Assembly (NCBI GenBank): GCA_022865525.1
Contig: JALHSV010000582.1
Span: 1-7,166, forward strand
DNA: 7,166 nucleotides
Reading direction: 5' to 3'
Source: Thermodesulfovibrionales bacterium
Lineage (GTDB): Bacteria > Nitrospirota > Thermodesulfovibrionia > Thermodesulfovibrionales > SM23-35
Both the position numbers and the translations under genes were made by a program. The notes beneath the pieces are model-generated. The model was given only the letters and a program-made list of their open reading frames with translations. It ran no database searches and was not told the origin of the DNA. Shown here piece after piece: positions 1-4,204 of this stretch (position 1 is the stretch's first letter; each line of letters begins with the position of its first letter).

Positions 1-310
1 CATCCCCGGAATGAACGTCTGGAAACTGTTCCAAAACGATTATCGGCAACGATATGGCAAAACCCTGACTTCGAAGGAGGAACCTAGTGCCCTGGAGGCA
101 TCTGATTATTCAGGAAGTGTTTCCGAAGAGTGCAAGGCCCAGGAACCCGATGACCTGTCCCCACTCGACTTCCAATGCGAACGCTTATGGCTTTTAGTCA
201 GGAAAGGGATCGAAGCAGGCAAGATCACCCTTTCCAGAGGCGCGGAAGTTCTTGGACTCTCGCTGTCAAAAATGCGTGAACTCACCCAAAGTTGGGAAGC
301 AGGAATCTGA
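1..310 (+). CDS. C-terminal part of probable ImmA/IrrE-family (COG2856-like) protein, antitoxin candidate; 5' end outside window
   Basis: The reading frame is open to the left edge, reading I-P-G before the first ATG at 11, so this is most likely the tail of a longer protein and not a 99-residue gene; no ribosome site precedes the ATG. The visible part has an acidic, low-complexity linker (about residues 22-50 counted from the ATG) and then a helical segment, ERLWLLVRKGIEAGKITLSR, followed by AEVLGLSLSKMRELTQSW. That helix-turn-helix-like ending is what I recall from the C-termini of Xre/ImmA-type metallopeptidases paired with PIN toxins, and it also resembles the UPF0175 antitoxin fold. The HExxH catalytic region of ImmA would lie upstream, outside the window. 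Its TGA stop touches the GTG start of the PIN gene, so the two are translationally coupled and probably form a toxin-antitoxin pair in which this is the antitoxin or regulator. Family assignment is from memory of the tail and is moderate. Confidence 0.6.
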   Translation, partial: IPGMNVWKLFQNDYRQRYGKTLTSKEEPSALEASDYSGSVSEECKAQEPDDLSPLDFQCERLWLLVRKGIEAGKITLSRGAEVLGLSLSKMRELTQSWEAGI

Positions 311-844
311 GTGCCCGATCAACCTCCGGCTTTTGTAATCGACGCCAATGTTTTGATCGATTATGCAGATTCCGACCCCTCAATTCTAACTCTTTTCTCT
401 AAAAGTATCGGGACAATTCATGTTATTCCCGATGTTTTGGAGAAAGTTGAGCAATTAAACGTGAAAGAATGCTGCCGCTTGGGGCTAGTAATCGCCGAGC
501 CCACATTGGATCAATACCTCGAAGCCGGCCAGAAGATCTCCGGCCTTGCCTTTGACGACAAGTTGTGCCTGATCCTGGCTAGGGACCATCATTGGACATT
601 GATCTCCACCGACAAAGCTCTTCGTTCCGCCTGCAAAAACACCAATTTTCCCCTTCTTTGGGGTCTTGAGCTCATGCTGCCTCTAGTTGAAAAGAATTTC
701 CTTCCCGGTTCTCATGCCCTCCATACTGCCACTATTATCCAATCTTCAAATCCCCAATTCGTTCACCAACAAATCTTAGAAAGCTTCTCTAATAAAATAG
801 ATAAAATAAAAATGGGCAAAAAGTCCATTTTAAAAGGAGTATAA
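311..844 (+). CDS. PIN-domain ribonuclease, VapC-like toxin
   Basis: Predicted Mg2+-dependent cytoplasmic RNase of the PIN superfamily, 177 residues. The usual acidic residues are visible: D11 in FVIDANVLIDY, E44 or E47 in the VLEKVEQL helix, D82/D83 in AFDDKLCLILARD, and D101 in LISTDKALR. The start is GTG, directly after the TGA of the upstream gene, with AGGA at 301-304 six bases before it; this fits the start and implies coupling to the putative antitoxin. The helical stretch WGLELMLPLVEK (117-128) and the ending QQILESF (153-159) match my recollection of PIN proteins paired with COG2856 proteins. The last 18 or so residues (NKIDKIKMGKK and on) are encoded by very AT-rich DNA, unlike the body of the gene, and may be a non-conserved tail gained at a junction. 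The fold call is strong; toxin activity is inferred from family and context. Confidence 0.85.
   Translation: MPDQPPAFVIDANVLIDYADSDPSILTLFSKSIGTIHVIPDVLEKVEQLNVKECCRLGLVIAEPTLDQYLEAGQKISGLAFDDKLCLILARDHHWTLISTDKALRSACKNTNFPLLWGLELMLPLVEKNFLPGSHALHTATIIQSSNPQFVHQQILESFSNKIDKIKMGKKSILKGV
809..831. other. Stem-loop overlapping the end of the PIN gene, just before the DUF2188 ribosome site
   Basis: A perfect 7-base inverted repeat, AAAATGG (809-815) and CCATTTT (825-831), flanks a 9-base spacer, with a possible extra G-T pair. It lies inside the last codons of the PIN gene and ends three bases before AAGGAG. Read on the plus strand it has no separate U-run, so it is not a clear terminator; it could modulate access to the downstream ribosome site. 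Read on the minus strand it is followed by a T-rich stretch, so a terminator in that direction is possible, although no minus-strand gene needs one here. In such AT-rich DNA chance is a real alternative. Confidence 0.3.
834..839 (+). promoter_or_regulatory. Shine-Dalgarno site of the DUF2188 gene
   Basis: AAGGAG sits six bases before the ATG at 846 and overlaps the last PIN codons. It is the strongest ribosome site on the plus strand of this window. It suggests that the DUF2188 gene is translated efficiently, independent of the level of the PIN toxin, even if both share a transcript. Confidence 0.75.
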
Positions 845-845
845 A

Positions 846-1076
846 ATGAGTAAAAAAAACATCCATGTAGTCACTCATCCTGAAGGATGGGCAATCAAAA
901 AAGAGGGCAACACTCGTGCTTCCGAGGTTTTTCGTACCCAACATGAAGCTGAGAATGCTGCAACACGGGTAGGAAAACGCGAGCATAGTGAAGTATTCAT
1001 ACACGGCCAAAATGGAAAGATCAGAGAGAGGAATAGTTATAGCAATGATCCATTTCCTCCCAAAGATAAGAAGTGA
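846..1076 (+). CDS. DUF2188 family protein
   Basis: This 76-residue protein fits the DUF2188 family along its whole length. It has the opening NIHVVTHPEGWAIKKEGNTR, a central helix with HEAENAATRVGKRE, then a strand and turn, SEVFIHGQNGKIRERNSY, and the characteristic ending SNDPFPPKDKK. The family is small, soluble and of unknown biochemical function; the alternation of short strands and one helix suggests a compact alpha-beta domain. Proteins of this kind are often found in accessory regions and on mobile DNA. The start is well supported by AAGGAG at 834-839. It begins one base after the PIN stop and is followed three bases later by the next gene, so it probably shares a transcript with both. 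No catalytic residues can be named. Confidence 0.85.
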   Translation: MSKKNIHVVTHPEGWAIKKEGNTRASEVFRTQHEAENAATRVGKREHSEVFIHGQNGKIRERNSYSNDPFPPKDKK

Positions 1077-1079
1077 ACT

Positions 1080-1343
1080 ATGACTAAGCTACAAGGAGCT
1101 GTAGTAAAAGAACAAGGTATTACCTTTGCGATCGTTATCGTCAAACAACACATTCTTCAATCACAGAGTGAGTCGCAACAAACTGCAAGAGCTTTTTCAA
1201 GTTACTTCCCGGGTCTACCACTCATACTTATGGCTCAAAATAGTAGTGGAACCCCTACTTATTGGGGCAGAAAAGATATTGTGAATTTTCTCGCTAATCT
1301 CGACATTTCGCAAATTCCCTGGAAAGAATACACTTTTAATTGA
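1080..1343 (+). CDS. Small conserved-looking protein of unknown function, encoded next to DUF2188
   Basis: An 87-residue protein I cannot assign to a named family. It opens with a beta-rich stretch, GITFAIVIVKQHIL (13-26), then a helix over SESQQTARAFSSYF (30-43), a second hydrophobic strand LPLILMAQN (46-54), a polar turn SSGTPTYWGRKD (55-66) and a helix plus the ending IPWKEYTF. The order suggests a small globular alpha-beta fold; there is no signal peptide or membrane segment. I have an impression of similar hypothetical proteins in other bacteria, which I cannot verify. The ATG lies three bases after the DUF2188 stop with only a weak purine stretch (AAGAAG) before it, so translation is probably coupled to DUF2188. 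It converges with the small minus-strand gene that ends 23 bases beyond, with no clear terminator in between. Confidence 0.65.
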   Translation: MTKLQGAVVKEQGITFAIVIVKQHILQSQSESQQTARAFSSYFPGLPLILMAQNSSGTPTYWGRKDIVNFLANLDISQIPWKEYTFN

Positions 1344-1366
1344 ATTCTCACACAAAGCGATTGAAT

Positions 1367-1579
1367 CTACTGTTGATTTTTTATTAGCGGGCAACTGCTG
1401 ATTTTCCCAACTTCGCCCTTACATTCAAGTTCCCCTTTTTCGTTTTTCATTAAAGTGGCTTCCTTGTGATCACACCAAATTATTGTAAATCTAAGTGGTG
1501 GCACTTGATCTATTGTAGGCCGTTTCTGGGGATCCCGATAACTCTTTTCCTCAACTCTATAATATGGACAAATTGGCAT
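1367..1579 (-). CDS. Small Cys/His-rich protein, possible metal-binding domain; unknown function
   Basis: A 70-residue protein not assignable to a named family. Cysteine and histidine positions suggest a small zinc or iron-sulfur site: C4 in CPYYRVEEK, C36 and H38 in IIWCDHKEA, C53 in LECKGE and C63 in SSCPLI. The frame also has an ATG at 1591, which would add four residues (MECK) and one more cysteine. I chose 1579 because GGAG (plus-strand positions 1586-1589) lies six bases before it, while nothing resembling a ribosome site precedes 1591, and the candidate promoter would leave almost no leader for the longer form. The extra cysteine keeps the longer form possible. The gene converges with the plus-strand run and lies downstream of the restriction operon on the same strand, 247 bases past the zincin stop, so it probably has its own promoter. 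Confidence 0.6.
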   Translation of the reverse strand: MPICPYYRVEEKSYRDPQKRPTIDQVPPLRFTIIWCDHKEATLMKNEKGELECKGEVGKISSCPLIKNQQ

Positions 1580-1585
1580 TTTACA

Positions 1586-1589
1586 CTCC
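1586..1589 (-). promoter_or_regulatory. Shine-Dalgarno site deciding the start of the Cys/His-rich gene
   Basis: On the minus strand GGAG precedes the ATG at 1579 with a six-base spacer. The competing ATG at 1591 overlaps this site and has only A/T-rich sequence before it. This favours the 70-residue form. Confidence 0.5.
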
Positions 1590-1600
1590 ATTTAAATAAA

Positions 1601-1629
1601 ATATTACAATCTTTTAAAAATCAAATCAA
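1601..1629 (-). promoter_or_regulatory. Candidate sigma-70 type promoter for the Cys/His-rich gene
   Basis: On the minus strand TTGATT (1629-1624) and TAATAT (1606-1601) are separated by 17 bases, with four of six matches to each consensus box. Transcription would start near 1594, giving a leader of about 14 bases that contains the GGAG site before the ATG at 1579. The spacer is AT-rich, so chance matches are common and the call stays tentative. Confidence 0.4.
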
Positions 1630-1657
1630 GCACACAACCAACTCGAACCAGAAGCAA

Positions 1658-1701
1658 TGAGAATTTCACCTGCCGTGCACGGGCCAGGACGAAGATTCTC
1701 A
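1658..1701. repeat. Compound inverted repeat (two nested stems)
   Basis: Outer arms TGAGAAT (1658-1664) and ATTCTCA (1695-1701) pair perfectly over 7 bases. Inside them a GC-rich core forms a second stem: CCTG (1669-1672) plus the perfect 10-base palindrome CCGTGCACGG (1673-1682), then a GC bulge and CAGG (1685-1688). As a hairpin it gives seven outer and about seven inner pairs around a TGCA loop, with an unpaired internal loop of 4 and 6 bases. It stands out because the spacer is otherwise AT-rich. It lacks a T-run on either strand, so it is not a standard terminator. It could be a REP-like element, an RNA structure protecting the end of the operon transcript, or a protein-binding site. Confidence 0.45.
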
Positions 1702-1826
1702 AAAACCTCTTAATAGAGCGAGAAAAATCAAGAGTTTAAATTCCAACAAAAGGTATCAAAATAAATTTATTCAAAATCATTAATATTTACCATTTTGTAA
1801 TCTATTCCAAACCGCTAGATAATTCC

Positions 1827-2570
1827 CTAAAAAAACAATTTTATTATTTCATCAATCAATGCATGGTACTGCTGGGGCAAAGCCGTCTTCCAATTAGTCA
1901 AATATTGTAAAAATGAATCATTCCCTTTTGAACAAGGGTTTGAATTTAAAAATTCGATTGCAGCCAGATTCGAAGAGTTACTTAAAAACATAGGCAAGAT
2001 TTTATTTGCAGCAATCCATTGTAGATTGCGGTAATATGGATCTTGACGAAGAACTGACTCGTTTTGCATAAACCATGAATCCAACTTTGCGTTTTGATAT
2101 TGACGAGTTGGGTCATTTATGTGTTGATTCGCATATTCGTTCAAACATTGGCAATAGGGACGCGCCCCAGACGTGTAATTATCACATGGCCCATGTGTCT
2201 TCATGTCAGCGATAGCTTTTATGCTAAAAAGTGAAGTGACTTCGCATAAGCTTTCTTCGAACCACTGGTTGCAAGGTTGGCTATTCTGGCATTGAGCAAG
2301 GATGTGGCATGCCTCATGACCAAACTGATATAAACTTTTACACCAATCATAATTCTCGGCTGTTAGATCGACATCATAGCCTTTAGCGGCGTTCCCGTCG
2401 TACTGTATTCGTGGACCGTCCGTGCCAAATTTTATACGAATCTCACAGTTGATATTGAGATGTGCAGGAGAGTGTTGAAAGAGCAAATGTATACAGGTTG
2501 AAAAGAAAGTTTCTAATACAGCTATGTTTCCAGTTGGAATTGGCTGATTAACAATCACTATTTTTGGCAT
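1827..2570 (-). CDS. Predicted zincin metallopeptidase (HExxH), Cys-rich
   Basis: A 247-residue cytoplasmic protein with a gluzincin-like active site. HEACH (H85, E86, H89) is the zinc-binding and catalytic motif, and WFEESLCE follows; by analogy with the W-x-N-E-x(3)-E segment of M1-type peptidases, E106 is the likely third zinc ligand. The region before it (PRIQYDGNAAKGYDVDL, then YQFG) looks like the edge strand and substrate side of a zincin fold. Eleven cysteines, including C88 inside the zinc motif, are unusual. There is no signal peptide. I place the start at the ATG at 2570 because AGGAGG (plus-strand 2579-2584) lies eight bases before it; an in-frame ATG at 2597 would put that ribosome site inside the coding sequence. 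The gene starts 43 bases after the HEPN-like gene and is probably the last of the restriction operon. The protease fold is well motivated; the substrate and a role in defence are unknown. It could instead be inactive or regulatory. Confidence 0.7.
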   Translation of the reverse strand: MPKIVIVNQPIPTGNIAVLETFFSTCIHLLFQHSPAHLNINCEIRIKFGTDGPRIQYDGNAAKGYDVDLTAENYDWCKSLYQFGHEACHILAQCQNSQPCNQWFEESLCEVTSLFSIKAIADMKTHGPCDNYTSGARPYCQCLNEYANQHINDPTRQYQNAKLDSWFMQNESVLRQDPYYRNLQWIAANKILPMFLSNSSNLAAIEFLNSNPCSKGNDSFLQYLTNWKTALPQQYHALIDEIIKLFF

Positions 2571-2578
2571 TATCGAAG

Positions 2579-2584
2579 CCTCCT
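2579..2584 (-). promoter_or_regulatory. Shine-Dalgarno site setting the zincin start
   Basis: A perfect AGGAGG on the minus strand, eight bases before the ATG at 2570. It makes that start much more likely than the upstream in-frame ATG at 2597, whose extra residues E5-E6-A7 are simply the translation of this site. Confidence 0.75.
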
Positions 2585-2613
2585 CGATGCAAGTCATTAT
2601 CGATGATAGCGAT

Positions 2614-4203
2614 TCAATTTTTTGCTGAAATTTCTTCTAGCCACGAACGATTCCAAGCAATATGGTATTTCCTAAACAATTCGGTCTCCGATTTATAAAT
2701 ATCCGGACATCGAATACGTTTTATTTTTTTTATTTGAATGACACAAACTAAATCTGATTCTAATCCAAAATCTGCCAATCTTCTTCTTCGATAATCTTTT
2801 CTAAAAACCGAAATATGGGCATATCCAAGAGGAAGATATCTAAAAAACTTTATAATTGAACGTTGTCTTCGAGCATGTTTGAGAGATTTGCTAACAATTT
2901 TTCGACACCATCTTTTAATGTAGTCCTTTGTAATTTCGCCATTCGGATTTTCAATAAAAACCTTACTATTCAATACAAGGCCCCAACCATTTCTATGAAT
3001 TTTCGAAATTCTAACTGATATACTCCTCTTTTTGGATTTTATTATTTCCCAATGAAGCTTAAAGCTCATTAAAACTGCGTTTATTTGATAAAAAGTTTTT
3101 AAATATTTGTTATGTTTCCTGGAAATCGCAATATCTTCGAGAGCAGTTAAATAATCTTCGATCCGTGCATTCTGTTGGATAGGAATATTTCTGAGTTTCT
3201 TTCCATTAAAACTCAAATATCCAATATTCGATTTTTCTGAATCTATCGATAAAAAATATCGGTCATATTCAGGTGAAAACATACCTGCAAGCAAACAAGA
3301 CTGCACTGCAAAAAACTGATTTTTTCGAAAATCGGATGTTTTTGATCGTGCGAATATATTCAACTGACTGATTTTAGTTAGTTCTTGAGGTACGCAACCT
3401 TCTATCTCCCACCAGGGATTTTTTGTCTCTTCAATAAGTTCATAGATTAGAAGCTGCTGTGGCAGTTTGCAATAGTTAGATTGATGAATTAATAAGAAAA
3501 CAATCAATGCAATAATTAATGCGTTGCAAACATCAACCAGATCATCAAAAATCTTAATAATTTCACGGTCATCCTTTTTTTCTTCTTCCCCTTTATCGTA
3601 ATATTTAATTTCATTCTGTAAATAAACTATTCCTCCATGAGCTATTCCATTTCTCATAATATGATTATAAGGTTTGGTCGTTTCATATAGATTTGTATTT
3701 TTTAGTTCAGCAACTATTTGATATATATCCAATCCCTCCGTACCTGCTTTCCTATCAATCCTTGAAAAATGAGCTGCAATTCGCAGAAGGGGGCATAGAA
3801 CTGACTCAACCATTTTCAGATAAGTAGGATGAAGCGTCTGATTAATAAATCTTAGAAGTTGAAAGTTCTTATTACTTATAACATTATCATGCCAATTATA
3901 TTTATTTATTTCTTCTAAATTTAACAATGCCCCATTTAGCTCGGCTTCGTGTTTAAAAATATATTCTTTTAGAGCGTCTCCCATTTTATGATGTCTACTT
4001 TCAAGAAAGTCGGAATAAAGCTGACAAACAGATTTTAAAAAAAATCGTTGGGGAGATTGAATCAGATAGTTGTTAAGAATTAAAAAATTATTGTGCATAC
4101 TACTTTTTAAAACTGGAAAATTCTTGAGTATTTCTTCTCTTTTTTGCTTGTGCGTTGATCTTGACAGAGGATATTCAAGAATTCCTTTTAATACATCATC
4201 CAT
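2614..4203 (-). CDS. HEPN-motif protein of unknown function, partner of the restriction enzyme
   Basis: A 529-residue protein without a family name that I can give. The N-terminal 240 residues are predicted helical and contain MRNGIAHGG with R184-N185-x3-H189, the R-x(4-6)-H signature of HEPN domains, many of which are RNases in toxin-antitoxin, abortive-infection and CRISPR systems. It is followed by a variable charged loop (EEEKKDD, 206-212) and a helix, FDDLVDVCNALIIALIVFLL (219-238), which I read as the last HEPN helix; its hydrophobicity could also be mistaken for a membrane segment. The C-terminal half has beta-like segments and very basic stretches (KRWCRKIVSKSLKHARRQR, 430-448; FRKDYRRRR, 467-475) that could bind nucleic acid. 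The ATG lies one base after the methylase stop without a ribosome site, so translation is probably coupled. About 28% GC in sampled rows, much lower than the 5' part of the methylase gene. The HEPN call rests on one motif and its context; function is inference. Confidence 0.7.
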   Translation of the reverse strand: MDDVLKGILEYPLSRSTHKQKREEILKNFPVLKSSMHNNFLILNNYLIQSPQRFFLKSVCQLYSDFLESRHHKMGDALKEYIFKHEAELNGALLNLEEINKYNWHDNVISNKNFQLLRFINQTLHPTYLKMVESVLCPLLRIAAHFSRIDRKAGTEGLDIYQIVAELKNTNLYETTKPYNHIMRNGIAHGGIVYLQNEIKYYDKGEEEKKDDREIIKIFDDLVDVCNALIIALIVFLLIHQSNYCKLPQQLLIYELIEETKNPWWEIEGCVPQELTKISQLNIFARSKTSDFRKNQFFAVQSCLLAGMFSPEYDRYFLSIDSEKSNIGYLSFNGKKLRNIPIQQNARIEDYLTALEDIAISRKHNKYLKTFYQINAVLMSFKLHWEIIKSKKRSISVRISKIHRNGWGLVLNSKVFIENPNGEITKDYIKRWCRKIVSKSLKHARRQRSIIKFFRYLPLGYAHISVFRKDYRRRRLADFGLESDLVCVIQIKKIKRIRCPDIYKSETELFRKYHIAWNRSWLEEISAKN

Positions 4204-4204
4204 C

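Larger units (their letters stand above)
1592..1826. other. AT-rich intergenic spacer with one GC-rich palindrome
   Basis: This 235-base stretch separates the zincin stop from the Cys/His-rich gene. It holds the candidate promoter at its left end and the compound palindrome at 1658-1701. A second, weak 4-base stem, CTCT (1707-1710) and AGAG (1715-1718), follows. I see no convincing terminator for the restriction operon: the sequence next to the zincin stop has A/T runs but no stable stem. A short plus-strand frame that runs into the spacer (1466-1660) has no ribosome site and shows low-complexity N/Q/K composition, so I do not count it as a gene. Confidence 0.6.

Noticed and set aside
74..89. 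AAGGAGG followed by GTG at 87, a possible internal start
   Set aside because: The GTG is out of frame with the gene and opens only a short frame of about 38 codons. The purine run is simply the coding of K-E-E.
789..1010. Minus-strand open frame of 73 residues
   Set aside because: It is antisense to the PIN tail and the well-supported DUF2188 gene; its Phe/Tyr/Cys-rich sequence looks like a shadow of AT-rich coding DNA.
1466..1660. Plus-strand open frame of 64 residues opposite the Cys/His-rich gene
   Set aside because: No ribosome site, low-complexity Asn/Gln/Lys ending, and it overlaps a minus-strand frame with a better start region and a more protein-like composition.
1592..1826. Integron attC site or CRISPR repeat as an explanation for the palindrome
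   Set aside because: The GTTRRRY/RYYYAAC core pairs of attC are not present, and no repeat-spacer pattern exists anywhere in the window.
2785..4203. Membrane protein reading of the 529-residue protein
   Set aside because: Only one hydrophobic stretch (about 224-238) exists, directly after the RNxxxH motif where HEPN domains have a closing helix; the rest is polar and basic.
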